A stretch of DNA of 64,000 bases from Apiotrichum sp. Y4204. Lineage: Eukaryota > Basidiomycota > Tremellomycetes > Trichosporonales > Trichosporonaceae. The notes under the pieces are model-generated. The model ran no database searches. It was given only the letters and a program-made list of their open reading frames with translations, and had not been told where the DNA came from. The stretch covers positions 124,001-188,000 of the forward strand of contig JAMYHL010000038.1 of NCBI GenBank assembly GCA_025531455.1, given 5' to 3'. Within the stretch, counting starts at the first letter, position 1; each line of letters opens with the position of its first letter. Position numbers and translations under genes: made by a program. Positions 46,361 through 57,789 of the stretch are shown here, in pieces.

Positions 46361-48779
46361 CTAGTGCTCGCACAGATTAAAAGAGGAGCTGTAAAGAACC
46401 TCGGAGGTTGACTGGTCGAGGCCTTTGCGCTCCTCCATGAGCTCCTCGCGAAGCTTCTTGGCCTCGTTGAGCGAATAGGGGCAGGCCAGGTCGTCATAGA
46501 TCATTTGGGCGAGCTCGGGTGGGAGCTTGCTCTCGACATTTGCAAGACTGCCCCAGTGCTTCTGCTGTGGCGGTACGTTGGCCGTGGAGATGACGGGCGC
46601 CTTGGGGTCGACTAGGAATAGGGCGAGAATCTTGCGATGGCCAGGCTTCGTCTTGTCCGCGAGCTCGAACGGCTGCACCTGGTGCTGGTATACATTGGGG
46701 AATGCCAGGAGCCGCCCCTCACGAGTGTCGACATCGCCAAGCAGAACAAGAGCGTCCTCCTTTCCCTCATTGCCGTAGAGGTGGTCAAACGTGGCGTGGT
46801 CACCCTGCTCGTACTCGAACGTCATGGCAAACTGCTCCGCATCGCCAACGGTGCGGAAGGCGAGTCGGCTCGGAGTCACGTTATCATTGTCGTAGTAGTA
46901 CAGGGCGGTAGCACAGATGTGTTCGTTCAGCTGGCCCTCAATGTGCCACGATCCGCCGGGGTACGACGGCTTCTCGGGTGTGAGCTCAATGTTGGCAAGC
47001 TTGACGATCACTTGGATTCTCGACGTGTCCGAGTAGGGCGTGAACCAAGGACCGCTAGTCCTGTAGTCCTTGAACCCGAGGAAAGAGTAGGGAATCGGTT
47101 CGGGCATGATAACCTCGTGAGTCTTCGCAAACCATGCGTCGTCTGCGTCGTCGCGCCTCTCCCACGCCTCATCCTCGTCGTCCTCTCCGTCCTCCTCTAT
47201 CTGCTCGTCGCTTGGCCGGCCCGGGCGGTTTTCTTTGTGGCAACACTCCCACTCGGAGTTTTCGCAAATGTTAGGGACGCCACAAATCCTCTCCGCGCGA
47301 AGAGCCTGAATACGGGAACGAGACAGGCGCTCCCCGGGCTTCTGGTACCGCGGCTCGCTCTTAGGGTCCTCCAGCATGGCGCTCCACGACATTGTCTGCT
47401 CGTAGACGGCAGACCACAGCGGAAGGGAGGCATCAATGACCTTCTCGATGGCAGCGTATAGATCCTTGTTCTCGGCCGGAGGCAGGTTGTTGATATAGCT
47501 CAGAATCTTGGCAGACGAGGTCACGTCCACCTCGGCAGGGAGCCACTGGAACTTTGTCGAGTAAAGATGCCTAGTGTTGTATCCCTTCGAAGGCTTGTAA
47601 TCCGGAACGGGGATCGTTTGGCCACTAGCGTATGCGGCCATGCAAGTGTCAAGTGTAAGCTCACGGTCGGCGAGAACTCGAGTTTTGCCGTAGACGAGGG
47701 GCCAAAGGGAGGGGTGAACGAGATCGAGGACCTGCGATCGTCTGAGCTCGAGCTCCACTGTGAGAGTGGCTCACCTGCTCATTGCTTCCCGGGTGCCAGT
47801 CCTTCTCATCCGCAGGGACATTCTCCAGAGGCTGAACTGCCTTGCGGAGCGCCTCCTTGACGTCGGCAGTGACGGCAGTGTCGCTTTTGAACACGCCAGT
47901 TGCGCCATCCAGGGTTCCGACAATTTCCTGCGCCTTGTACAGCTCTGCCTTGTGGCGCAGCTCCTTGATGCAGAAGTCAAACATAGCGTCCGAAAAACCG
48001 TGGGAGAGCGGCAGCTTGGGCGCTTTCTCATTCTTGAGCTTGTTCTGGTACGCTTTTGAGAGCTCTTTGGCAATCTCCCGCTCCATGTCCGAGTCGAACC
48101 CATAGTCGTCGCTGTCGACGTTGCTTCCGCGACCAGAAAAGAGGCCATCGACAAGGCTGTCGGGGCCGTCATCGTCATCCTCGTCGTCGTCGTCATCCTC
48201 ATCCTCATCATCATCATCATCGTTGTCGTTCTCGTCTTCTCCAGGTTCATCGGCGGCACTTCCTGTCTCGGCCTTCACGTTCGCGTCCTTCTCCACATCG
48301 TTGGCGTCGTTGTTGCTGCCGTTCTCCGGGGCTGCGGTCTCCTCGCCCGCGACAGCCGGAGCACTGGCCCCTGCCTCCGGGACATCGGCAGCAGCCTCCT
48401 CAGTATCCGACTCAGCCTCGGAGTCGTCTTCGTCCTGGTCCTGGTCCTCGTCGTTGTCATTCCCGTTGTCCCCGTACCGGTTGCCCCACTCCTCGTCGAT
48501 CTCCTTTTGGGACGCAGACTGCAGGGCAACGAGCTCGGCAATCTCCTTCTTCCACTTGCCCACAATCGTCTTGTCGTACACTTTCTCCCACCAGCGCGTC
48601 TTCTCAGTTACGTGGTTGATGAACCAGAGCATGCCGCGCTCGCGGACAGTCGGCGTGTTCGATAGCCAGTTCTGCACGGCCGAGGGGAAGAAGCCGGCGG
48701 GGGTGTGCGGCTTGACGCCGACGGGCGCCCGCGTGTACACCTCGAGAGGGAGGCCGAAGCCAGGGCGTTCGAGCGGCAT
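46361..48779 (-). CDS. DUF4246 family protein
   Basis: Two exons (47775-48779, 46361-47731) with a 43-nt intron give 791 residues. The splice restores the family block DWHPGSNEQVLDLVHPSLW, which is why I chose this acceptor over closer AGs. Other DUF4246 features are ENGLPLEVYTR-like PLEVYTRAPVG at the start, MLWFINHVTEKTRWWEKV, FDFCIKELRHKAELY, PGGSWHIEGQLNEHICATAL and the histidine-containing VTPSRLAFR region. These proteins are widespread in fungi and their function is unknown. The GSWHIEGxxNEHI motif is reminiscent of 2-oxoglutarate/iron dioxygenases, but that is inference. An acidic insert of about 150 residues (long Asp/Glu runs, near residues 105-230) interrupts the N-terminal half. 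Confidence 0.88.
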
Positions 48780-49299
48780 CGTGGGGGTGCAAGATGAGTG
48801 GGCAGTGGAGGGATGAAAGAGAGGAGGAGCGCTGGGAGTTGAGGGAAGTGAGTTGAGGGAACGGATTATAAGCAGTCAGGACAGTGGTCTGTGCGCGATA
48901 GTCCAGTCACGGCCAGTCAGCTCCATACTTTGGCTGTCCCGCCGCGGGAACAGGGCTTGGCACCGGCAGAAAGGAAAGGCGTTTGCACTCTGGATCTCTG
49001 GAGATAGGGAGGAGTAGGGCGCAAAAGGGAGTTGGGGGGCGCACGTCAATTGAGACGCGTTTCAAAAAGGCACAACATTGCACCGGGACAGAGAGGCACA
49101 GGATTACAGGATCACCCCGGCTTCGCGTAAAGGGCCCAGGCGCGCCCCCCTCTTTCCATTTGTTGTTCCATACTGCCGATCCCCACAGTTTCATTACCCG
49201 GATTTCAAATGTGGTAAGCTTAAAATCACAGTAACCACAGGGCTTGAACCTTCGTACCCAGAAACAAGATGTGTTGTTGCTACTGCGGCACCAGAGCTC
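48780..49299. other. Intergenic region upstream of DUF4246 gene
   Basis: This is 520 bp holding the DUF4246 promoter (GA-rich on the plus strand near 48810-48850). Nothing else is seen. Confidence 0.35.
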
Positions 49300-49756
49300 T
49301 CATGTACGGCAGCTGCAAACCACCGGCTCTACTTGAGAACTGCCCCGGACGCTAGCACCTCTCCATCGGAGCTGATCGTGATAAAGCCGGCTTACTGAGC
49401 GCTCTTGCCCATCTGCACCTGCGGTAAGCAGCGACCAGAGCCAACAGCCTCCATCTTTGCGTTCACTCACATCCAGCCCAGTAGCCTTCAGACGAGAAAC
49501 CGAAGAAGACACACTCGGGGGTCTGCTTCGAATACGTTCTAAATTCCTGGCCTCCTGGCTCTAAAGACTGACGATCTGGCCATTCTTGAAGGACGCACTC
49601 GCTGAGGCCATACACCTTCTCCCTGACGGATGGTGTGAGATCGATAAGCACAGCGGGGAGGCTAGTTTGATGGCGGCGGGGATTATCTTTTCCCCACTTG
49701 TCGATCGGCCGGGGACCTGATACGCGGAAGCTCCGCTCCATCTCCACCGGCTCCAT
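49300..49756 (-). CDS. Possible hypothetical gene (134 aa)
   Basis: Two exons (49471-49756, 49300-49418) can be joined by a 52-nt intron with a consensus GTGAGT donor and CTTACCGCAG end, keeping frame for 134 residues from MEPVEMERSFRV to the stop. The protein has a plausible folded stretch (PAVLIDLTPSVREKVYGLSE) and a cysteine-containing tail. I recognise no family. More exons may lie upstream to about 49986. The gene stands alone in sparse DNA, so a chance frame is possible. Confidence 0.35.
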
Positions 49757-50214
49757 CGCTCTCTGTTTACCATTAGGCGAGTCATCGCGGTGGACCACAT
49801 GCCCCGCCGCGCCGCAGCGCAACGAGCATCTCGAGGGCTATAGGGATCGGCGTTGAAACGCCGTCGACGGCAGCTGTAGACGAGCTCCCACAAAAGGCGG
49901 TACCGTACCCAAACGCCTACGAGGGAGGACCAGGCGACATGCAATACAGAGGGGAGCAATGTTATCATTGTTTTATCATGTATCATTCGTCAGATGAAAT
50001 GCATATACTGTATCTGATTTATCTGACAGGGGTCCGTGGGTAAAACGCATTTATCTGACAAGAGTCCGGGACGCAGGTCCGGCGACGCAAGACTTGACCT
50101 GAGACCCAGGACCCAGCCGTCCAAAACAGTTTCATTAGGGATTGCATTACAAACTTGATTAGAAAACAACGATGAATCTCTCCTGGCGGACTAGCATTTT
50201 GTAAGGATATCCAA

Positions 50215-50311
50215 TCTTCGCTAGTATATCGGTTAGTATAATCGCCTCTCAAGAGAGAGCCTTCTAATCAGAGGATCGCGATAGAGCAGGGTTCGACTCC
50301 CTGGCGGAGAA
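50215..50311 (+). tRNA. tRNA-Glu(CTC) with 25-nt intron
   Basis: The mature tRNA is 72 nt. The acceptor is TCTTCGC/GCGGAGA with discriminator A. The anticodon stem is ATCGC/GCGAT with loop CTCTCA-C, so the anticodon is CTC and reads GAG. The T arm is CAGGG-TTCGACT-CCCTG. The 25-nt intron (50252-50276) lies between positions 37 and 38. A run of seven T follows at 50314. Without removing the intron the anticodon arm cannot form. Confidence 0.88.
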
Positions 50312-51272
50312 ACTTTTTTTGCCTTTTGCAATCCGGCGCAGACTCACGGATTCTAGGAGTCGCAAAGTTGTGTTTTTCGTCTCCTCATGTGGTATCCATG
50401 TGCACCATGTGGCCCGGGCTCGCAGTTGCTGCGTCAACGAGCTTGTTGCCGATTGCCGAGATGGCCTTCGGGCGAAGATAGGTGGGTCACCTGTTGGAGT
50501 CCCGCAGCCCATTCACTGGAGTCGCCAGTCGACAACAATGCCTGCCGCTCCATGTGGATGGCAGATGGAGAACGTCAAGAAGAGGAAAACGCTCCATTCA
50601 CTGACCCCAGTCGCTGCTTTTATAGCCTGCCCGAGTGGGCGATGTGCCGCATTAGCGTCCTCGAGTGAGACTATCAGTCAAGACCGTCAGCAAAAGATGC
50701 GCTATACTGCGACATGTCCTCGTGGCGAGTCGATGTGTTCACATTATAGCTCGTCGTGCGTGAACTGAGGAGATCGAATGGCATTCCAATATGGTTGAGG
50801 TGAATGTGAGCGCAGTCACGAGGTCTTATCGCACTTCCGTCTCCCATGTTCCTCTGGCCTCTGAGGCGGGTTCGTTGACAATCCGAGTCAAGAGTATTGC
50901 CACCCAGTGGAGATGTTCGACATGTCACAAGCTCGCTGGAACGTCATTGCAAGCTGAGCTGGATATGGGTAAGCGACGTTAGAGTGTTAGATATCAGCAA
51001 GGTGCAACACCAACCACTTCCAGCCCCGACCCTCTCCCGCCTGGTTCTTCACCCATCTGCTCCCCTCCTGCGGCCCACCACTCTACAACTCGGCATTCGT
51101 TCTGCGAGACCCTAATACATTCCTGGTACCAAGGCCCTGGGGCTGCGCTATGCAAGGCCGTTCCTCGCTCCTCTAGAAGAGCGAGAACAAACGGGGGATG
51201 GGGGGACGGCGATCGGATAAAAGGAAAGACTAATCGTGCATGTCTACACCACTCGAGTCGTCGTTTTTGTGC
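50312..51272. other. Intergenic region
   Basis: This is 0.96 kb between the tRNA-Glu terminator and the 3' end of the eL33 gene. No gene or repeat is recognised. Confidence 0.35.
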
Positions 51273-52122
51273 TTAGATGGTCGAGGGGAAGAGCATGATG
51301 CGGCACGAAGCACCGAACACCTTGGCGGGGAGGTTCGAGGTGAACTTGGACTTGACGACGCCCGAGTTGCCGTGGGGGCGCGAGACGCGGCCCCAGATGA
51401 CACGAACACGCGAACCGTTGATCTCGCGCTTGGCCTTGTAGACGTAGGCAATGCGCTGCGGGGTTAGCACTGTGACTGTGTGGAGGACAATGGGTCTGCT
51501 GGCATGTTGTGAGACGGGGATCGCAAGCGGGTTGTTGTTCAAAACAACACGAGAGGAAGCTGAGCTGCAAGGCCTGGCGGTCTGCCCGATGCTGCCGACA
51601 GCGCGATCGCTGCTGTCGCTCTCCGGCAGATTCTTCAACCCTCGCCCGAGCTCATTCTCCCTCCCCATCGCGGCCCTCGGCCAAACTCCACCACTTGCTC
51701 CTATCCCTCCCATCTCGCCCGCCCTTCCATGCCAGCAGTCGATCGCCACTAACCTTGCCGAGGTAGGAGCGCGCGGCCTCCTTGGAGTCGACACCCTCAA
51801 TCGCAACAAGCGACTGGTTGGGGCGCGAGTTGCGCTTTCCACGCTTGTGGCCGAGGATGCGGCCCTTGGTGTAGAGACTGTATCGGGGCGATATCAAACA
51901 ACGGCCATAGACATCGAGCGCGCGCGGAGAAGATGGTATCGCGAGTCCGGGATGTTCGCGAGCGCGAGGGAGGCCATCGAAAAAATACGCGGATCGAGAT
52001 CGGGTACAGCGGTGAAGACGGAGAATCGGCGTCAGCATTACATCCATGACAGTCTCCTCGTCGCCATCGTAGTCGTCGTCGCTGTTCGCTGTCCTGTCCT
52101 GTACTCACCGACCGGAACCCAT
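51273..52122 (-). CDS. RPL33: Ribosomal protein eL33 (L35Ae)
   Basis: This is a large-subunit cytoplasmic ribosomal protein. Three exons (52109-52122, 51754-51877, 51273-51455) give 106 residues, the normal length. Exon 1 encodes only MGSG and part of Arg. Family sequence is clear: [60 protein letters not shown] and [17 protein letters not shown], with [18 protein letters not shown] at the end. The two introns (231 and 298 nt) are several times longer than the local norm, as often seen in ribosomal protein genes. I looked for a box C/D snoRNA in both and saw no clear pair of boxes. Confidence 0.96.
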
Positions 52123-54748
52123 TTCGTTAGTTTTGACGGATAGAGGAACGGACACAGAGTCAGTTGGGTGAGCGGTGACAAGCAGCAGCGAGGAGTCGGC
52201 GAGCACACAGCCAGCCAGCCAGCAGCCAGCAAAGCAGCAAACCAGCAACCAGCCAGCCAGGCTCCAGCCAGCCAAACCAGTCCGAGCCACACCCCCACCC
52301 AAATGACTCCTCCACTGTGAGGACCACGCCGGTCAACCAGCCAGGCGACCAAGTCCCCGTTCGCTCAGCCCTCATGTGGCCCCAGCCAGCAGCCAGGGTG
52401 GCGGACGAAAAAACCCTTCCTTTGCCTTCCAAACCACGGGAGCAAACTGAACTCGGCCGGGCGAAATTTGGGTGCCACATTCGGTCACAGTGACCTCCGT
52501 CGGCGATAAATCTTATCACCGAAAAGCGGAAGTATTTTGATGAGTTCAGGTCAGCGCGGTCAGCTTTCCAAGCCATTCAGGCAGCCAGTCGTCTCCAGAG
52601 CTCCAGAAGTCCCAGTCACCCAGAATCCGCCACCCAGGATCCGCCACCCACCTGTCCTGTGTATACTCTGCTTGAATGCTTGATCTGCATGATCGGCGGT
52701 CGCTAACTACGTCATTTTGATTTGCAGCAGCTTTGCAGGCGGACTGCACATTGAACCCCCCAGCCACAAGCCATAAACAAACAATCATTGAGCCCAACAG
52801 CCATCACGCCAACTACATGCTGCTCACATGATGAAACTCAACAACAACAACAATGACAGATCTGTAGAGCTGGGATCATCAGAAACACGATGTACGTGTC
52901 GCATGGGCAACTGGCATTCACACGCCAAGGTGAACGTTACGAAGCGCACAAGCTCTGAGCGCTCGGCATTGTATTCCAATTTGCCCCCAATTTGCTCGAA
53001 TGACATGCACCTGATATCAGTCAACAGCAGAAGTCTCGGCACTCAGGTGGACATGCAGGGATGAGGTCTCTGATATACCCTCGGAGCTGTGCAACGGACT
53101 GAACGTGTTGATGTAGTGTTACGGCCGACGGAGAGGGATTGCACTGGGTACGTCGGCATCTTGCCATCTATAATATTTCGCCGCAGCACATGGTGAAGAG
53201 GCCAAAATCACCCGATGTTACAAGAAGACCGAGGGTGGACATCTGGAGAACGGCACCGAGCTGCGCCGAGGTACCGATGTGAAGTGCAGGGTACCGTGTT
53301 GACGGGAATACTAGTCGGCGCGGCAGCCTCCAAGGCCCAGGGACATGGAGCAAGTGCGAGATTGAAACCCTCCAAAACCCTCCCAAGCTCGAGTCGCCTC
53401 ATGAGCAGAGTGGTGATGGCTCTGATCAAAAAGCGTGAAGCATGCATGCACTTGAGCCAAAGTGTGAGCCCATGAAGGGCAGAGCGCGAGCCCTCTGCTC
53501 CAACCTTTCAGGGCAGACAACAAAAAAGCTCAGGAGAATTATGAGAGTGGGAGTGCCAAGAGTGCGTAAACCTCTGCCTTCCCACTATTCGGTACCTCTT
53601 CACCAGATCACCAGTTTGAATCGGTCGGCAGGTCGGCAGAGGTGCTGGTTATTTATACGCACCGCGCACCAGCCCGTTCCCTTTGCCAAGACAATGTTTT
53701 TCATGGACCATGGAGAAACTACGCATGCCAAACCGGCCAAAAAGCTTGTTTTGCTGGTTCATGTCAATTGAGATACCGGGGGGGGAGGATGACCCAAGAG
53801 TGAGAGGTGGGAGATTGTTTGACACAGAGAAAGTTGGGGGGCGTTCTTGCAATGAATGCACAGAGGAACGCTAAACATTAGACAGTCTGCTATGCGTGCA
53901 TTTTTGTACCTGAGTGAGGACAAACACGCGAGCGTCCAGAAAACGACGCCCCAACGCGCCCAGTTCCAATGGATTCCCACTCCACAGAGTTTGGATACGA
54001 GAATGCCCACTGCGTCTGTTCTCCCCCCTTCTTGTCTGCTGCTTCCCGCGCGCCCCCCGCGTTGAAGCGGTCCCACGCCTCTGCGCCTCTGGGACGTCGC
54101 ATTCCTATCCGCTCCTGAGTTGTCTCTCTGACATCACCTTGTCGGCCATTTAACGCACATAATCGCCGCTTGCCGCACCGGCTCGCGATCAAAACTTCCC
54201 TTTGGATCCCTTGGACGCGCTGGGGCGGCATGTTTGGCATTCTATCGAACCTTAGCAAGCGGTCCACACACGCCACAACACGCGTTCCCCTGGACACTCT
54301 TGCGATCTTGCTCTCCTACGTACTCGGCCGTCCTCGGTACCCTGTGCGCTTCCTTTCAGGACATGAGCAGGGCAATCGCACCCCGACGCCACCTCCCGAA
54401 GAAACCTGAGCCCGCTCGCTCAACCTACCTGAACCTTTTCTTTGAACACCGCCTGTTTGCCCGAGCACAAGACATCCGTCCGCTCTGACGAACGCGCGCC
54501 AATACAAAATGTTATAATGAGAATGGACGGTCCCTCTCAGCCTCCCCCACACTCTATAACCCATTCGCACGGTTGATTTCTTTTCTCTCCCCCGTTCTCT
54601 TCTCGTCGTGTGTGGCACACCTTTCTCCCTTCGAACCGGACAATCTCTTCAAGTCCTCCGACTTGATTCACGCTCATTTACGCTTCTTTAATTTCTCGCC
54701 TCCGCCTCTTGATTCTCTTGTCCCCACACAGACACGGCACCACCCACG
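52123..54748. other. Long intergenic region between eL33 and chitin deacetylase
   Basis: This is 2.6 kb between divergent genes with no convincing gene on either strand. Directly upstream of eL33 (52196-52276) lies an imperfect CCAG/CAGC repeat. The last 700 bp before chitin deacetylase are C/T-rich leader DNA. A regulated cell-wall gene could use the long promoter, but no specific sites are recognised. Confidence 0.45.
52196..52276. repeat. Imperfect CCAG/CAGC repeat upstream of eL33
   Basis: The plus strand reads repeated AGCCAGCC/AGCAAACC units for about 80 bp. It starts about 75 bp upstream of the eL33 ATG on its template side, so it falls in the core promoter or 5' UTR. Confidence 0.6.
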
Positions 54749-56168
54749 ATGCCCAGCATTCTCTCCATCTCGGCGCTCATCGCGTCCATCGGCGCCGTTG
54801 TCGCGCAGGCCCCCGAAGGCTCGCAGGCCGCTGCCCCCTACTCCATCCCGTAAGTGAATACCCCGGCGAGAAGCAGTTGAGATATGAAGAACACGCCTCT
54901 TCTGCCAGCTATGATCAAGTCTCCTATGACCCACCGAGCTCACGCCCAGCCCGCTTTCCGAGATCACAAAGGGCGCCCCTGCCCAGCAGACTCCCGGAAT
55001 TACAAAGACTTGGACTCCCGGCTCGCCGGCGCCGACCTATGTCCCCGGCGCGCCTGCGATCCCCAAGCCGCAGCCCATCTCCAACTACCCCACCGTCGAC
55101 AAGATCCCGCCGACCGACTCGCCCGAGGTCAAGCAGTGGATCTCGCAGATTGACTGGTCCAAGATTCCGACCTTCTCGAACACGACCGGCGAGTGTGGCA
55201 CCTCGCCCGAGGCCGCCAAGGAGCGCGAGCGCTGCTGGTGGACATGTACCTCGTGCACCCGCCCGACCGACATCACCGAGTGCCCGGACAAGATGACCTG
55301 GGGTCTCTCGTTCGACGACGGACCTTCCGAGCACACTCCTGTTCTCCTCAACTACCTCAACCAGAACAACATTACCACTACCTGGTTCCTCGTCGGCTCG
55401 CGTGTCATTGAGCTTCCTGAGATTGTCGTTGCACAGTACCAGACTGGCCACCAGCTGTCCGGCCACACTTGGTCGCACCACGCCCTCACTTCGCTGACCA
55501 ACGAGCAAATTGTTGCTGAGCTCGGCTGGACCTCGAAGGCCATGCGCGATGTCACCGGTGTCACCCCCAACACCTTCCGTCCCCCCTTCGGTGACATTGA
55601 CGACCGTGTCCGTGCCATTGCCGCGCAGATGGGCCTTACCCCCATCATGTGGACCGGCCACAACGGCATGAGCTTCGACACCAACGACTGGTCCATCAAC
55701 ACCGGCAAGGAGACCGGCGAGTCGACTTACAAGCGTTTCCAGGACATCCTGACCAAGAACGTGCCCCAGCTCAACTCGGGCTTTATTGTCCTTGAGCACG
55801 ACCTGTACCAGTACACTGTCGACATTGCCGTCGGATACCTCATCCCCCTCGCCATCCAGTCCAAGTTCCTCCTCCAGTCCGTCAGCGACTGCCTCAAGAT
55901 TCCGCTTGCCGACACCTTCCACGAGACTTCGCGGAACCTCACCACCACGCAGATCACCGCCGTCCCCTCGGGCACCTTCTTCCAGCCCAAGGTCGGCCCC
56001 CAGGCCACTTCGACTGCGGGCCACAACGCCTCCGCCTCGGCTGGCGGCAACTCGACCCAGAACACCGCGGCCCCCGCGGCCGGCGCCAACAACAACTCGG
56101 CCTGGAACACTGCCGCGCCCCTTGGCCTTGTCCTCGGTGCCCTTGCGGCCTCCATGGTTCTCGCTTAA
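54749..56168 (+). CDS. Chitin deacetylase, GPI-anchor type
   Basis: This carbohydrate esterase 4 enzyme converts chitin to chitosan at the cell wall. Two exons (54749-54849, 54950-56168) with a 100-nt intron give 439 residues. A signal peptide is evident (SILSISALIASIGAVVAQA). A Pro/Thr-rich linker with a CWWTCTSCTR cysteine segment leads to the NodB domain. Its metal and catalytic motifs are present: LSFDDGP, SGHTWSHHALTS, FRPPFGDIDDRVR, a Trp-containing MWTGHNGMSFDTNDW and VLEHD. The C-terminus has an Asn/Ala/Ser-rich stretch with glycosylation sites, then a hydrophobic tail (APLGLVLGALAASMVLA) typical of a GPI signal. It closely resembles tremellomycete Cda proteins. Confidence 0.95.
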
Positions 56169-56704
56169 TGCACGAACAATGTGGACTCTAATGTTAGATT
56201 TATGGCATTCATAGTAACCCGCAGCGGACATTAATGCATTGCTGCATGATGAAGGAGCTTCCTGCTGCTGTCGAGAGGAATTGAGGAAGGGTAGGCTCTG
56301 CTACGTTGTGAAGGTATTGCCAGAGGCCCGATGGGTTGCTCGGCGTGGCTACGTTGTGAAGGAATTGCCAGAGGCCCGACGGGTTGCTCGGCGTGCATCA
56401 GTCTGCCAGATGTGGTCCAGATCGTCCATATGGCTCCCCTGCGTCTCTCTCAAAAGATGATCAATGCCGGATGAGTTCTAGATCAGTAGTGAGAATTGTC
56501 AGACAATCAGCGTACCACCACGTATCCTGCAGATAGCGTCCTATCTCCGGGCGATACTGAACCACACCGCATGCGCCCCAGAGGCCGTAACGTAGCCCGA
56601 AAGATGTACATCGCCATGCTAGCCAAATGATATGCGCTCCCTCCCGCTCCAAGACAAAGAAAACCTGCGCCCCAGCGATCACAAGAGCCACAAGCGCCCC
56701 GCGC
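56169..56704. other. Convergent intergenic region
   Basis: This is 536 bp between the 3' ends of chitin deacetylase and the MPP6-like gene. It contains the 48-bp tandem duplication listed separately; no gene is seen. Confidence 0.4.
56301..56395. repeat. 48-bp tandem duplication
   Basis: The unit at 56301-56348 (starting CTACGTTGTGAAGGTATTGC) is repeated at 56349-56395 with about three changes. It includes a CAGAGGCCCGAYGGGTTGC block in each copy and lies in the 3' flank of chitin deacetylase. Confidence 0.9.
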
Positions 56705-57573
56705 TCACTTCTTGCCCTTGTTCTTCTTCTTCTCCTTCTTCTTGGCCGCCTTGAGCGCCTTCTCCCGCTCGTCGATGGTACTCGGCGCGTTCGTCGCCTT
56801 GGTTGCGTTCTTCGCATTCGGCACAGTCTTGGCATTCTTCGCGCGCTTCGCCGCCCCATCCTCTCCCGCAGGGTGCGCCCGCTTCTTCCCCGCTGTCGGT
56901 GTCGACGCGCCGCTTCCCCCCGGTGTCGGTGTCGGCGAGACGGAAACAGCCTTCATCCCCGCTATCGTCGCACGCAGCTTGTCCCCTGTCCGCGGGGAGT
57001 CGAAGCCCGCTGGCCGCTGGAACGCCCGTGGCTTTTGTTCCGGTACCGGTGCGCTCTGGATGTCAACCGGGTCGCGGCAACCAAATTACCCACCTTTGCC
57101 TCCTCCTTCTTCTTGCCCTTCTCCCGGCCCTTCTCTCTACTCTCCTTCCGCGTAGCGACCACCTCCTCCATCTCCCCATCGCTCCGGAGCACAGCCTCAA
57201 TCTCCTCCTCGTCGCTCTCCCTCACCTCCTCCTCCTTCTCGCCGAACCCGCCAAACGCCCGCCGTCCTCCACCCATCCCCACCTCCGGCGCCTCCATGAA
57301 GGGAAGGTACGACGACATAAAAGACACCTGCACGCTCGGCTGGCGGGAGGGCCCTGCGTGTGCGCGCCGCGGAAGTACCCACTTGCCCTCCTCTTCTGCG
57401 GCCGTTGATGATGGGGGAGCCGAAGCCGGGGCTGGCGTGCCCGGTGCCGACGGAGCGGAAGGGGTTGCGGCTGGCGAGGCGGGGGTAGGCTTTGCCGGCG
57501 ATGCAGCGGCGTTGCGCGCGGCCGCGCGCTGCATGAACTTGAGATTCAGCGTTCCGGCCGAGAGCGACGACAT
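56705..57573 (-). CDS. MPP6-like nuclear exosome cofactor
   Basis: Two exons (57094-57573, 56705-57055) with a 38-nt intron give 276 residues. The N-terminal SAGTLNLKFMQRAAARN, a later KWVLP and the RRAFGGFG patch match the pattern of M-phase phosphoprotein 6 (human: LLRMKFMQRG, W, MSFRGFNP). This protein tethers the nuclear RNA exosome to the Mtr4 helicase during rRNA processing. Low-complexity Ala/Pro-rich and acidic stretches lie between, and a strongly basic Lys-rich C-terminus (KKKEKKKNKGKK) fits RNA binding. The family is short and weakly conserved, so the call is good but not certain. It shares a 216-bp divergent promoter with MED4. Confidence 0.7.
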
Positions 57574-57789
57574 GGCGCGGGATGCTGTGGGATGTGGGAG
57601 ATGCAGAAGAGAGTTTACTATCTCGAAAGCTTTGATAGCTCGGTCGCTGGTATGGGAGTTTGTAAAGTGACGCAAATTGACGCGGACATTAGTGCATCTC
57701 CGTGTTTCTCACAATCGCCTTTATTGACCAGCTCTATTGATCTCCTCTTTCCCTTTTGTTGTTGTCCTTTTGTAGTTGTCCATACCACA
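57574..57789. promoter_or_regulatory. Divergent promoter of MPP6-like and MED4
   Basis: This is 216 bp between two outward-reading genes, the shortest divergent promoter in the window. A T/C-rich tract precedes the MED4 ATG. Confidence 0.4.

Noticed and set aside
50256..50275. Reading of the tRNA at 50.2 kb as tRNA-Arg(TCT), because of CTTCTAATCAG
   Set aside because: That stretch has no matching anticodon stem; it lies inside the intron of a well-formed tRNA-Glu(CTC).
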